Positions 38,995-51,059 are shown, counted from the first letter of the stretch. The stretch: DNA of 64,000 nt from Sinotaia quadrata (GCA_028829895.1 CM054177.1:76500663-76564662), one strand, 5' to 3'. Made by a program: numbers and translations. The notes: a model not told the origin generated them from the letters alone.

Positions 38995-39145
38995 AAGCAA
39001 CTGGTAATCCTGACATCGGATTTGACATCTTTGCCGACGTTCCCTCGGATACAGATGAAAGCGAAGACGATATTGATATGCTCTTTGACGACGGTATCAC
39101 TGCTTGTATTCAGACCTATAAACTCTCAGCGGATGGACCAAACAG
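38995..39145 (+). CDS. BCOR-like: BCOR-like exon E: acidic linker and start of PUFD
   Basis: The exon has two bases completing Glu, 49 codons and two bases of Ser (phase 1 in, 2 out). The acceptor is CTTCTTCAG and the donor GTAGGT. Codons 16-28 are strongly acidic (about ten D/E), as is the BCOR linker before PUFD. The segment GFDIFADVPSDTDESEDD aligns in character with the GYDVLANPP plus acidic stretch of BCOR. The end, CIQTYKLSADGPN, matches the first PUFD strand of BCOR (CYNIQVSVAQGPRN). The reading frame stays open about 150 bp upstream of the acceptor, but that part has no family similarity and is treated as intron. Confidence 0.9.
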
Positions 39146-39267
39146 GTAGGTAGTCATTCTGCGCCGACCGTGTTTACTAAAATCTTTACTTGATTTTTTA
39201 TTTCCTGATTTTACTGTGTAAGGTCCATCTTACCAGACTTGTATTTGTAAAACTCGTTCATTCGTCG

Positions 39268-39271
<4 letters not shown>

Positions 39272-39311
<40 letters not shown>
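39272..39311. repeat. GT microsatellite
   Basis: A run of about 20 GT units in intron E-F. Confidence 0.97.
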
Positions 39312-39313
<2 letters not shown>

Positions 39314-39889
39314 AGTCATGCAAGATCGCTTTTACCCAGATATATATTTTCAAATTCCTCCTATTTTACATACATGTTTATATGTGTTTAGTTATGTATG
39401 GTCTCCGTTGACGAAATAAATTATTAAGGCACATCCGATCCCTTACATCTGATGTTGCGTACTTTAGTGTATGCATTTTGTTTTAAATGCTTGCCACTAT
39501 TTAAATATGTTATGCCTAATAAAGATAATAACAAAACAGAAGACTTTCTAAATCTGATTTTATAAAAGCGTTTCAGTCTTTACACATAAAAGTATACATG
39601 GGTCTTTTATAAAATATTTAAGCGCATGAGAAAGCTAAAGATAATATAACAGAAAAATATGAATCTGCAATGTAAACTGACAGTATTTAACATATGGCTC
39701 TATTTACATAAGAAAAATGTGAATGAATGGATTTACAAATTTACAGTTTAGACAACAGGACACAAAAGAGCCAGTGCTACCCTTGCTTATGATGAAAAAT
39801 TAATGTCTGCAGTCTTCATCTCTCTGATAAAGCCTATCTGGCGCCATCTTTTAGAATATGCCGCGCTCTTAACTGACTGTTAGAACGTG

Positions 39890-40330
39890 TCTTGCCTGCA
39901 CTTGATGTCAGTGCGTTCCGCCCCCTCAGCTGCTGTTAGAACACATCACGCTTTCAGGTGACTGTTATAACATACAATAACCATTTCTGACTCTCTCTCT
40001 CTCTCAGGTGGCAGTTATACAATAAACGTTTTTGACTGTCTTTCTCTCAGGTGGCAGTTATAACATACAATAACCATTTCTGACTGTTAAAACATGAATT
40101 GCTCTCAGGTTTCTGTTATAACATACGTCATGTTCTGTCAGAACACAGCACGTCCTCTTCAGACTAAAACAGTCGGCGTCCTCTTCTGGCTAGAAAATAC
40201 CGCACCCTCTTCTGACTGTCAGAACATACCGCACACTCTTCTGATTGTTAGAACATACTACACTCTCTTCCGATTGTTAGAACACTATTTCCCTTCTCTA
40301 TCAGCTACAACACCCTAGTGATTTAGTGCC
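39890..40330. repeat. degenerate array with GACTGTTAGAACATA words
   Basis: CTGACTGTCAGAACATAC, CTGATTGTTAGAACATAC and GGTGGCAGTTATAACATACA recur at 25-60-bp spacing. It seems to be two related unit types in succession. Confidence 0.8.
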
Positions 40331-40519
40331 CTCATCTGTCTAGACTTTCTAGAACACATCTTCGGCCGTCTGGTTATTTTATTTTTTAATGATTTCTTAC
40401 TGCGTCATTCGGGTTGGCGTGTCGTCTTACCGTTAAAAGTAATGATTCACGACTCGATTTTTATCAACTAGCACCGACGGAGTAAATTCAGATCGTATCG
40501 TCGTGATTTACGATTTATT

Positions 40520-41337
40520 CATAATTAGTATTCATTCTCATTCTTTACACTTGTATTTATTTTTGAATTAGTATTCATTCTCATTCTTTACACTTGTATT
40601 TATTTTTTAATTAGTATTCATTCTCATTCTTTATACTTGTATTTATTTTTGAATTAGTATTCATTCTCATTCTTTATACTTGTATTTATTTTTGAATTAG
40701 TATTCATTCTCATTCTTTATACTTGTATTTATTTTTGAATTAGTATTCATTCTCATTCTTTATACTTGTATTTATTTTTGAATTAGTATTCATTCTCATT
40801 CTTTATACTTGTATTTATTTTTGAATTAGTATTTATTCTCAATCTTTACATTTTTATTTATTCTGAATTAGTATTCATTCTCAATCTTTACATTTTTATT
40901 TATTCTGAATTAGTATTTATTCTCAATCTTTACACTTTTATTTAATTTTCTGAATTAGTATTCATTCTCATTCTTTATACTTGTATTTATTTTTGAATTA
41001 GTATTCATTCTCAATCTTTACATTTTTATTTATTCTGAATTAGTATTTATTCTCAATCTTTACACTTTTATTTATTCTGAATTAGTATTCATTCTCAATC
41101 TTTACATTTTTATTTATTCTGAATTAGTATTTATTCTCAATCTTTACACTTTTATTTAATTTTCTGAATTAGTATTCATTCTCATTCTTTATACTTGTAT
41201 TTATTTTTGAATTAGTATTCATTCTCAATCTTTACATTTTTATTTATTCTGAATTAGTATTTATTCTCAATCTTTACACTTTTATTTAATTTTCTGAATT
41301 AGTATTCATTCTCATTCTTTACACTTGTATTTATTCA
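40520..41337. repeat. 43-bp tandem array, about 19 copies
   Basis: GAATTAGTATTCATTCTCAT then TCTTTATACTTGTATTTATT is the main unit. A second variant (TCAATCTTTACATTTTTATT) appears from about 40840. From there, blocks of 41-, 41- and 46-bp copies alternate with the first type, giving a higher-order pattern repeated three times. It is the largest array in intron E-F. Confidence 0.97.
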
Positions 41338-42264
41338 AAGTTGATGTTCGTAGCATAAGCATTTTTTATTCTCAGCCTACTTCGTGTGGTTCTGCCATTT
41401 CTGTATACAAGTATTACGACCAGCAGTTATTTACGTAATTTTCATCTTGTGGAGTTCATTTGGTAACAAGTAAAACGATTTATAGTATCTTCCTAGTTTA
41501 ATAGTTCCTATTTTCAGTCTTATTTTTTTCCCCCAGTTTGTAATGTTATTTACTATTTCTTGCACGATCACTATTCGTCCTTGACATACCTTTGCTTCGA
41601 ACAAGTATTATGATTTAAGATTCTTCCTAGATTAGTATTCCTGCCTTATCAGCTCTTCGACTCTCCGAACAGGTGTTGAGTTTTTTGCCGCCATTACTTT
41701 TAATTTATTTTCTTTAAATTTGACAAAAAGTGACTGCGCCCATGCCATCAGGCACACATTCTAGTTTACTAAGTACACATCCTGTTACAGAAACACACGT
41801 ATTACCTGAGAGCTAATATCACTTCTGTTTTATCTCCTCTCTGACACCCGTGTTTGTTGTACGATCCCTTTCCATAATCTGGACGTCATTATTGCACTGG
41901 TAGAACTTAAGCCTGTGAACTTTTTCACAACTGGTGTTTAGTATTTATCTGTCCGTTTGCGATACTGGGAATATTTCATGTGTGTGAAATAGATGTGAGT
42001 CGCCTATAAACTCGCATCATCATCATGGTATCTGGGTCACTGTCATCGTAAACAAAACAGTTTCTTGCATTTGTTCTCTGTGATCAGCATAATTATTTTT
42101 GCAGAAATACTACATGTATTTCAGGGAATATTGATTGATAAGTGGCCGGCTGATAGCATGTTAGCAGGCTATATAAAAAATGCAGATGAAACATAATTCG
42201 GCTTTCCTTTCAGAATACGTGTTTGCAGACTAGAAAGCACTCACTTCACTATACTCAGTACGAC

Positions 42265-42670
42265 TTGTACGTCTGTCATTGTCTTTAACTCATATATTAT
42301 TCATTGGTATACATTTAGTGAGATAGTCAATACCTGTTTGTATGTCATTGTCTTTAGCTCATATATTACATTATTAGTCATTGGTAAACAGTTAGTGAGA
42401 CAGGCAGTACTTGTTTGATTGTCATTGTCTTTAGCTCATATATTAGTCATTGGTAAACAGTTAGTGAGACAGGCAGTACTTGTTTGTATGTCATTGTCTT
42501 TAGCTCATATATTAGTCATTGGTATACATTTAGTGAGATAGTCAATACTTGTTTGTATGTCATTGTCTTTAGTTCATATATTACAGTACTTGTTTGTATG
42601 TCATTGTCTTTAGCTCATATATTAGTCATTGGTATACATTTAGTGAGATAATCAGAACGCCTATGTCATT
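42265..42670. repeat. tandem array of about 68 bp
   Basis: About six units contain TTTGTATGTCATTGTCTTTA, GCTCATATATTAGTCATTGG and TTAGTGAGATAGTCAATAC. One unit near 42580 is shortened. Confidence 0.95.
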
Positions 42671-42779
42671 CTCATGAGGTCATACATTATAGATATTAGT
42701 AGTTTACCGAAAGTAAGATAGTCTTTGTGACTTGTTCATATATCATCGTATATCATCGACATTTGTTTAAATTGCGCTA

Positions 42780-43310
42780 TATCTTTATTTATTTCGTTAC
42801 ATATCTTTGTAATTAAGACATGTTTATTGATTTAAGGGTAGTAAATACACTCTCTTTTTACAGTTACATATCGCTGTAATTAATAGGCAAGAAAAGTGAA
42901 TGCACCTCTTTGTATAGTTACTTTTCTTTATAATTAATTATAATAGACTCATTCTCTGTAGGAAAAGTAAATGCGTGATCTTACAAAGTTGTATATTATT
43001 ACCATTTTAATTCATTAAAATAAGTTTATTATTTGTAAAGGTAGTAGGCTTGCCCTCTTTGCATCTGTCTACCGTTATAATTTACTGTAATATTTTTTAT
43101 GTTTGCAAGGGAAGTTAATTCGACCTCCTTATATACCGTTAAAATTAATTAAAATTGGCTTCATGTTAATCTGGCCTTGTTAAATAGTAATTAGTTATAT
43201 ACCATTAAAATAATTGAAATAGCCTAACTCTTTGCAGTGGGACTTAATTCATCCTCTTAAGTAACGTTAAGATTATTTAAAATAGGCCTATAACTTCCCA
43301 GGGTAGCCCA
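42780..43310. repeat. ancient tandem array, about 70-85-bp units
   Basis: A loose pattern recurs about six times: CCTC(T/C)TT, then TA(C/T)CGTTA(A/T)AATT, AATTAA and GCAAGGGAAGTTAATTC-like words. It ends about 180 bp before the terminal exon. Confidence 0.6.
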
Positions 43311-43491
43311 TAGGTCAGTATATCATTTACACATTAAAGTACATATAATAATTAAAATGTTTCTAAATGTAATATAAAAACATCTATTTTTTTCTATCGA
43401 CAGTAGTGAGAGAACATTGATATGAGAAAGAATTTCAGTACTTCCTGCCTGTGTTGTCCTCATAACGAGTCTCTGTATATTTGATGTGCAG

Positions 43492-46228
43492 TAATCCGCA
43501 AACGGTGGCGTTGCAAGACGATCTTTTGCGTCAGCTGCGCATCTCGTTCAAGAACTTCTCCACTCTGGCCCCCTGCATGCAAGCACAGGTCTATGCGAAT
43601 CGTCAGCAAATTGTGCGCATGCTGGATCAGAGCTGTTTGAGACGCGGCAGTGCGCAGCACCATGCTCTACTCGAGTCCGACAAGCTGACTTTCATACCGT
43701 TGTCTTCGCTCCGGCAGGTGAACGACGCTTTGGAACATCTCGTTCGGCGCTCACCATCTAAAGGTTCGTCTTCCTTCCTGTGTGATTTGCAGTCCGAAAA
43801 TGATGCATCCCTTATACGTCATCTGGGAGAGATGTCCTTGACGCACCATATTGATGATGCTTCATATGATGATAATGCTGAGATTTGTGACGATAAGGTG
43901 AAGGAGGAATTAACTTTGTCTAAAGGGTTGAACTCCAGAAGAGCAGTGGCAGAGTTCCGAATCTTTGGAGGAAAAACAGGTGCTGTGCCTTTCTCACTCA
44001 AAGAGAAATCATTATTGCCTTGGGTGAAGTCAGAAAAATTGTGGCTTCCACTGTCACCTTCTGTTGCAGAGCACCCTTCACAAAGTGCTTCTTCATCCAG
44101 CATTGAACAGTATCATGCTTCATCTCCCTTACCTCGTATCCACTTGGCAAAATCCTTTTTGTCCAGCTCCCTTGCTGATCACTCATCTTCTGCTTCTTTC
44201 ATGACTGTAGATAGATCCTTTTTCACAGTGAACCAAAGTGAAAAACTCTCCTGCAGTGCAGAGGGAGATAAGCCAGCCGGCTGGCGTTCAATGAATGAGA
44301 AGCCAGAGTCACGTGGTCAGTTGGACAAAAAATCCGGATCACTGCATATTCCTGATAAGAAGCTGCCATCCTATTGCCTTCGTTTTGCTAACCCGTCTTC
44401 ATCATCAGTTCTTACCTTGCCTTCAATGTCTTCGTCATTGTCATCGCCATCAAAGTCCTCTGCCTTTACTCTGAAAGCCTCTGCCTTTGGTCCCAAAAAA
44501 ATGAAAACTGAACCAGATGACAGTGGGTGTGTTCTGACCTTTGCTACCACTGTGTTAACATCGGCAGGGGGACACACTTCAAATGGACTTTCTATGGTTC
44601 CAGCTCAGAGTGATTCAGTCCATTCCAAACCTTGGGAAATGTGTCCAAGAACGTGTACACAGGATGAAGATGCTCATCCAGGTCCTGCCGCTTTCTCGTT
44701 TTCTTTGTCCAATAGTTCTCAATCATCTGCACGGAGAAATGTCATTGCTTCAGAAGATTCAGTGCTGATGACTTCTGGCCACTCTTTGTCAAGTGCTCAT
44801 GGTATTATTTCCCAAAGTGGAATAATTTATTCTTCTTCTAGAATACCCTCCTCCACTACACAGAGATCTGTAGTAGGAACAGGTCCTTCAAATAATGGAG
44901 AGAATTGTGTATGTACAGATTATTCCAATTCATGCAACAATGGTTCAAGCTTAGAACAGGGCATTGGCTTAACATTGGCGATTGGGTGCAACAAAAAAGG
45001 GGAAGGAAATTTAAAAATAAGACAGCGAGTAGGCCATTCTGACCCACCGCGTTTGTCAGGATCAACTTCTTTAAAGATTGTCCGAGACACTGGTAAATCG
45101 ACCAGAGAGCAGAAACCAGTAAAATTTGTTCTAGAAGACAGGTCCTCACCCACTTCAGAATCGTCATCACCTGTATCATGGTCAGTGTCTGCAACAAATG
45201 AAACCAGAATTCCGAAATGGTCGAGCAAAGGCTTGGCATCATTTTCTTCACAGTGCCTCACGCTGGGATCATCATCTTTAAGCAGGAATGAAACCAGCAA
45301 GGAGTCTAAAGCTTCTGCATGGTCAAATGCAGGACGAAACAGTTTGAAAATCATTCCACATAAGAATTTGACTTCAAGGACGCACGAGGCAGTCTGTGGC
45401 ACTCAGACATTATTGCTGTCATCTTCATCAACAATCCAGCCCAGTGGCTCAGGCTCTTCTTCAGCATTCACATCAACAATTTTGACCTTGTCTTCTGGAA
45501 AAGGTAATAGCAAACCATTAAAATCACGAAACTGGCAAAGCTCAGAAAAACCTGTATGCTCAAATTTTTCAACTTCAAAATCAATGCCACTCTTTCTGTC
45601 CTCCCATCCATCAGCATCAACATCTACAACATCATTATCGCTTAGCTCATCATTATCAGACAGGAGTGAATCTAATGACTCCTATAAAACCAGCATATGG
45701 CCACGACTATGCCAGGGTCAGTCTGCTGGTCTTCCAAATACCAATTCCAATGCTCTGCCTTCCATATCTTCAGCGTCATGCACGAAAGCGCTACATGGTT
45801 TACCCTGCAGGACTGTACAGCGCAAAGGTCTTAACAGTAAGGAGATGTATACGTTAAAGTGCCCGGATACCCAAGACCCAGAGACGCTGAGGCCCAGTCA
45901 GCAGCTTCCCTCGCCTGCAAGAAAAGAGGAAGGGTTAAAAGACTCCAAGACCAAAATCCCGCATGTAGACTTTGGCCAGATGTTTTCAGATGAAAGTTCC
46001 AGTAGTTCATTCACTACTGTCGTCGACAACCTGGACTATGACAGCAGCTGCTCCCCCATCGCTAGCACGTCCTCCATTACAACTACATCAAATTCTGTGA
46101 TTTCTACCTCAGTGACTAAAGATCTGACATCTGCTGTGCCTCCTGGCAAACTGTTTGGTTTCGGTATGTTTGGCAGCAAAGACCGGAATGACAATGAAAT
46201 CAGCCTATTTTCCAAAAGTAAGACATGA
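43492..46228 (+). CDS. BCOR-like: BCOR-like terminal exon F: rest of PUFD plus about 825-residue Ser-rich tail
   Basis: The exon runs from acceptor GATGTGCAG to a TGA at 46226-46228 and encodes 912 residues counting the split Ser. Residues 1-87 complete PUFD: LQDDLLRQLRISFKNF matches BCOR LLSDVLKKLKMSSRIF, and LSSLRQVNDALEHLV matches the final helix LVEFTNEIQTLLG. In vertebrates this domain pairs with the RAWUL domain of PCGF1. The remaining 825 or so residues are Ser-rich with short Ser runs, Thr, Lys and scattered acidic residues. I see no zinc finger, transmembrane span or other recognised fold. The last segment has DFGQMFSDESS and KLFGFGMFGSK. The exon is visibly GC-richer than the flanks and uninterrupted for 2.7 kb, so it is certainly coding. 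Several antisense frames inside it are shadows caused by Ser codons. Vertebrate BCOR and BCORL1 end soon after PUFD, so the tail is unusual. Confidence 0.95.
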
Positions 46229-48250
46229 AACTGAACCTGTCTGTGCATGAAAATGAAGTTTGAAAACGATGAATTGAAAGATGATACAAGTACACATGAA
46301 CTAATATACCTAATGAATAAGGCGTTGTTTTACTTGTCTGACTGTCAGTAAGACAGTTGCAGACAAAGGTATGCTCGCCAGTGGCAAATATTGCTGTAAG
46401 AACTTTTCATCTTGCTGGAAATTGGTAATTTTATCATATTATTCGCCTCTGACTTGTCCTGAGAAGGGTACACACATCCGCATGCTAAATCACTTCTTTG
46501 GTGTTCATGGTGGCAGCTTTGATCCTGTATCCCTCAAGAATTCTTGGATTGTCACTGACTAACCTGCCTGACAGTAATAAGCTGACCAGTGTTGCACAAA
46601 GCATTCTGGATATTGTGCATAGCTTTAATGATTTTATTTATATATATATATATTGAATGGTGGAATTATTCAGGTGTGTATTCCGTTGCTTTGACGTCAT
46701 TGTATGTGATCTTTCCCGAGCCAGTGTTATTCTGTTGTACGCAAACGCCACACAAAAACAAGTGAAGTTTTCATGTTGTTTTCTTTGATGTGTATGTTCG
46801 GAATGCAATTGTATGACCGTGTCAATACTGAAAAACTGAACTTGTGATTTTCTTAAAGCTGGACGCGTAGAAAGAGTAAGCCAGCAAGCTAAATCAGGGG
46901 ATTGAGTTTGAAGTGATGTTGACATACGAGCAGTGATACATTGTTTTGTCTGTGCATGTTCCTTGTGTCAGTGTGTCCTGTGTGCCTGCGATTGTGACCA
47001 TGCTTTTTGGAGGTAGCCATTGGAACTTGAATGCTGCCTAGAGTTTCTGTGCTGCATTTAACTCATATTGTTTTTCACTTCACACCCCGGCATTAGCGCC
47101 GTTAAAGATACGCGTTAAAGATACGATTTTGGTAACAGCTTGTCATCTCTAAGCAAACACGTTGCACGTGTTGCCTCCTCTCCCCTTGTACTTGGTGATA
47201 TTAGGTCACTGCCATATTGCCATTTAAAATACTTCACCCATCCTTATTTCCGCTTTTGCTCAAGTCTCATTTCAAAACCTGACTAAAATTTTTTAACCAT
47301 TGTTGTCTTGAACTTAGTGTGTGAAACTGATTTGCGTTGCACACAGATGATGGCGTAGGTAATGCAGTTATAATATTATTTTGTGATATTTCTACAAGAC
47401 TGTTTTACATTGGCTTACAGTTGTTGAACCAACGAGCATAAGGATTCATATTGAAGGTTGCAGTAAGAAAATGTTTAATCGAATCTTTATTATCTATATA
47501 TTTTTTTCGCTGCGGGAGTTTGCTCGCTAATCCCATAATACTTCGTGGACTCCTGATTTACGTCATTCGTGACATCTTTGCCAAGTTTCTCCATTAAACG
47601 GTTGATTATGTGTGGTACACACAGCTTTCTTCGCAGTCTGTAAAATATAGACAGTTTTCATCAGCCTAAATATTTCTTCTTCTTCTGCAATCTTTATTTT
47701 CATCCAGTTTTTATTGCAGGTGATGGTGTATTTGTTTTGTTCTCACACTTTACGGTCAATTTGAAGCAGCCGCAAGTCTGTTAACTCTTCCTCATCCCCA
47801 TGACACACTTACTTGTGTATATTTTGCCTGCACGAAGCAGTCATAATTTCACTGTCTGAGACCTTTGACCTTTAGCATTCGAGATAACCGTATGTTATCG
47901 TCATTTTTTGGTGGTGCCTGATTTTTTAATGTTGATAAACTGAAACGGTGGTCCGTGGTTGGAACAGATAGTTGTAGACACACCCACAAGGGTAGCAGTA
48001 GGGATTATTAGTTTGTCATGATTTTCTACCTATTTGCGCATAGCACTTTAGTTTTCTAACAATTTGACATGGATTTAGTTTTCACACGTTAACATACTTT
48101 GAAAAGTGAATTTCAGGTTAAATTACATTCCCATAAATATTATTCTTTTATCTGTTTTTAACAGTGAATTCCTTTTTATTTTTCAGTCCTGTAATGGAAG
48201 TATGCATAGCATTACAGCGTTCCTCAAATAAAATGATGAAAAGAGGCTAG
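46229..48250 (+). other. BCOR-like: probable 3' untranslated region of the BCOR-like gene
   Basis: After the stop codon about 3 kb follows with no tandem array and no supported reading frame. The first AATAAA hexamer I find is at 48227-48232 (within TCAAATAAAATGA). Further ones are at 48621-48626, 48667-48672 (followed by GT-rich sequence near 48715) and 49019-49024. The end chosen here assumes the first hexamer is used; longer forms to about 49.1 kb are equally possible. A short TA run lies near 46638. Assignment as UTR is inference from position and lack of arrays. Confidence 0.5.
48227..48232 (+). promoter_or_regulatory. candidate polyadenylation signal AATAAA
   Basis: This is the first canonical hexamer I find downstream of the BCOR-like stop codon, 2.0 kb after it. 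A T-rich, GT-containing stretch follows from about 48290. Alternatives are at 48621, 48667 and 49019. No transcript evidence is available. Confidence 0.35.
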
Positions 48251-49267
48251 TTGATCTTTACCGGCGTATATATATATATTGGACGTAATTGTCGGAATAT
48301 ATTTCTTTTGAGTTTGCTTGAGGAAAACAATGTTCTTACTGCTGTGCTGCTGTTGTTTTTTATTTTTTGTTCTTTGGTATTGTGGTCTATTTTCAAAATT
48401 ATGATTCTGTTATCTTGTTTGCGCTCGCCTCTCTGTTGTAGACTTTAGCCTAAGTGCTCTTCCTTTATACATCTCTCAGACCTTATCGTGTTATGTTCTA
48501 TTACCTATATATGAAGAGCACGCATAGTCGGTACGGAGTTTGCCATCAAGAAAAATGTCCAAGCAAAGTAAAATTAATATAATTTTTAATGCCTCTTCAT
48601 TCTTATGTTCCCTTTTCCAGAATAAATTGCTTCCCCTCGGCCCGAGTGACCTTGCTTGTCAAGCTGAATAAAGAGCTCTCAGTTATATGGCGGATGGCAT
48701 CCCATATTTAGGTCGTCAGTTTTGTTTACCTGAGATCTGGGGGAGTAGGGGAAGGAGAAGGGGGGATCCAGTGTTTAAAAAAAAACGGACGTTGAAGCAT
48801 TTATGACCGTTTTGCTAATGACTGTTATAATCTAACAGGAAGCCATCATCTTGACTTTTATGTGTTTCTTGTGCTTTTTCCGGTATTTAATCATCCTTGA
48901 TGGAAAAGACAAATCTTGGTCGATGGCAGATTGAGTGTTTCATTTTCTTTTTCTGTCTTCCGTCATCCTTATTTATGGGATACATTTAGTGTTTAGGTGC
49001 TGTGTCTGGAATGTTTAAAATAAATTCCTTATTCAATTCAAAATTAATTTCGCGTCTGGTAGGCTTGAAAACGTCACTCAATTTCTTTTCTAAATGAATG
49101 AAAACATTTTAATATTGTGCAGTAATTATTTAGATATTTTTAATATCTCCCTCTCCCCCCCTCCCCCTCTCCGTCTCTGTTTAACAAAGAAATGTAAGTA
49201 GTTAAGTAGTTAAAGAATTATTTACAGATTACCGACCACCATTCGCAAGAGCGCATACCTGTATCTT

Positions 49268-49437
49268 GTATTTGTTTGAGTCTGAAATGCTAGTTGTATT
49301 TGTTTGAGTCTGAAATGCTAGTTGTATTTGTTTGAGTCTGAAATGCTAGTTGTATTTGTTTGAGTCTGAAATGCTAGTTGTATTTGTTTGAGTCTGAAAT
49401 GCTAGTTGTATTTGTTTGAGTCTGAAATGCTAGTTGC
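49268..49437. repeat. 28-bp tandem array, 6 copies
   Basis: TGTATTTGTTTGAGTCTGAA plus ATGCTAGT repeats with an exact 28-bp period and practically no divergence, so it is recent. It is the first array after the gene. Confidence 0.98.
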
Positions 49438-49534
49438 TACCCGACCAGAGCATATTCGGTCCTCGCGAGAACTCTCATTGAACTGATTCACAGAAGAAAG
49501 GAAAGAAGAATGTGTAAATAAAAGTGTTTAAAAC

Positions 49535-49700
49535 TGAATGCAGATGAAAAAACATCTATATATAAAGACATTTAAAACTGAGTGCAGAAAGAAGTAAAGA
49601 CACTTATAACTGAGTGCAGAGTCGCTGTGCACAGTAGATAAAATGTTGAAACATAACCTGTATATAAAGACATTTAAAACTGAAAGCAGAGTGCCTCTCT
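49535..49700. repeat. degenerate array with ACTGAGTGCAGA words
   Basis: AAAACTGAATGCAGA, AAAACTGAGTGCAGAA, ATAACTGAGTGCAGAGT and AAAACTGAAAGCAGAGT recur with TATATAAAGACATTTA between some of them. Confidence 0.8.
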
Positions 49701-51059
49701 GTTCAGTAGTGGAATATGCGCTTAATTAACGCCGCCTTAGAATAAGTAGGTCTACACGCAATTAACCGTGAAGTGGGTTAGATGGGTGTTTGAAGTAAAT
49801 GAGTTGAAAGCGAAACCAGTTTTGTCGTCGGTCATGAAATTGAACGTTAGTTGAATACATGCCTAAAATATTCAAATAAATTACCAGGAAAACAGTATTA
49901 ACATAACATGCACATTGGGTTATTTCACTTAAGATCAAATTCTCAAAATAACTTCTGTACCCCGAAGGTTCCACTCATTCCTACCACCACCAAACAACAA
50001 GATCAACAAACAAGAAGAAATACCGTTGATATTATTGAAGGGATACTTTGATAAGTAGCGTGGATAAAATGTTATTAGCAGACTATTCAACAGTATCTTA
50101 TAAAATTGCAATGTGGAACTCTGTTGTCTTGCTGATATGCAGCCATGGAACATGTGTGCATGAATGATGCGTTCGACGATTAATACACATAAATATCATT
50201 TCTGCACAGTAGCGGATGACTCTGTCCTCTATAGGTGGGGGCGGTACTCTTTCCTTTTAGTCTTAGGTAAATTTCTTATTATGTCCACCACCCCCACCGG
50301 CTAGCAATCCACATAATAGAAATGAGTAAACAGTTGTCATATAGTAACTGTAGGACTCTTTATCTTACCGCTATAGCAGTTACTGCTCAACTGAGAAGGA
50401 AATGTATGTGACTGTCAAGCCTCGTCTTTTGGTTCAAATGCTGCGTTTTGCAACTTTCATTGGCGACAGATTGAACTAAGGGTCATAAGATGAAAAATTA
50501 AGTAGACAGCGTATGATCACGAGATGAAAAATTAGGTAGACAGTATATGTACTTATCACAGGCAAATACTCTCTAAAACTCATCTCGTTTAGCGGAGTCT
50601 GAAAATTTGCTTTAAAAAATCTTCCGTACAGCCAAATATCAATCTGTGGTATGAATTTAGTGTATGGATGAGATGTGTATTGATAAGGTTTTTCTCCCTC
50701 CACTGAATACTTCTTTTTCTTCTATCCCTTTGATTGATGATATACCACATCGTGTCAATTAGGGAACATGGCTTGCAGCAGGCACCGCGCTATGGCCCTC
50801 GGAACATGGCCATAAGCATGACAACCTAGAGAAAGGAAGTAAGCTAAGTACCTGAAAGGGAAAAATCTGTGATTTTATTCATTAATTATCAGTGATTGTT
50901 TAATTGCAGAGTTTAATTTTTTACTACATATATTTATCCATATTGTTTTAAGAATCGTAGAGAAACGTAGGCAGTGAACTAATTACAACGTACGAAGAGC
51001 CGCGCTCATTATGCTGAAGTAATGCATTATGAATTTATTGGGGTGGTACTTTGTTTTCA

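Larger units (their letters stand above)
39146..43491. other. intron E-F inside the PUFD coding region
   Basis: This phase-2 intron splits PUFD. It is largely repeats: a GT microsatellite at 39.27 kb, a degenerate array at 39.9-40.33 kb, the 43-bp array at 40.52-41.34 kb, the 68-bp array at 42.27-42.67 kb and a very old array at 42.78-43.3 kb. 39.35-39.85 and 41.35-42.25 kb are plain unique sequence. Confidence 0.8.
8187..46228 (+). other. BCOR-like: BCOR/BCORL1-like corepressor gene, 3' part (six exons)
   Basis: This entry is the gene model. Exons 8187-8327, 15092-15258, 16084-16229, 38210-38287, 38995-39145 and 43492-46228 have AG acceptors and GT donors. Their phases agree at every junction, giving 3,420 nt with no internal stop. 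The encoded order (pre-ankyrin segment, three ankyrin repeats, linker, acidic stretch, PUFD) is that of BCOR and BCORL1. In vertebrates BCOR is a nuclear corepressor that binds BCL6 through an N-terminal region and joins PRC1.1 (PCGF1, RING1, KDM2B, SKP1) through PUFD; PRC1.1 ubiquitinates histone H2A at CpG islands. The BCL6-binding and other N-terminal parts are not in the window and should lie upstream. Assignment to the BCOR/BCORL1 family is firm. Which vertebrate paralog it matches cannot be decided here, and a single pro-ortholog is likely. Confidence 0.93.

Noticed and set aside
44856..45402. Overlapping minus-strand frames of 131 and 160 codons
   Set aside because: They lie inside the coding terminal exon; Ser codons on the plus strand lack stops on the complement. 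Shadows.
50400..50470. GGTTCAAATGC resembling a tRNA T-arm
   Set aside because: No acceptor stem, D-arm or anticodon arm can be folded around it.
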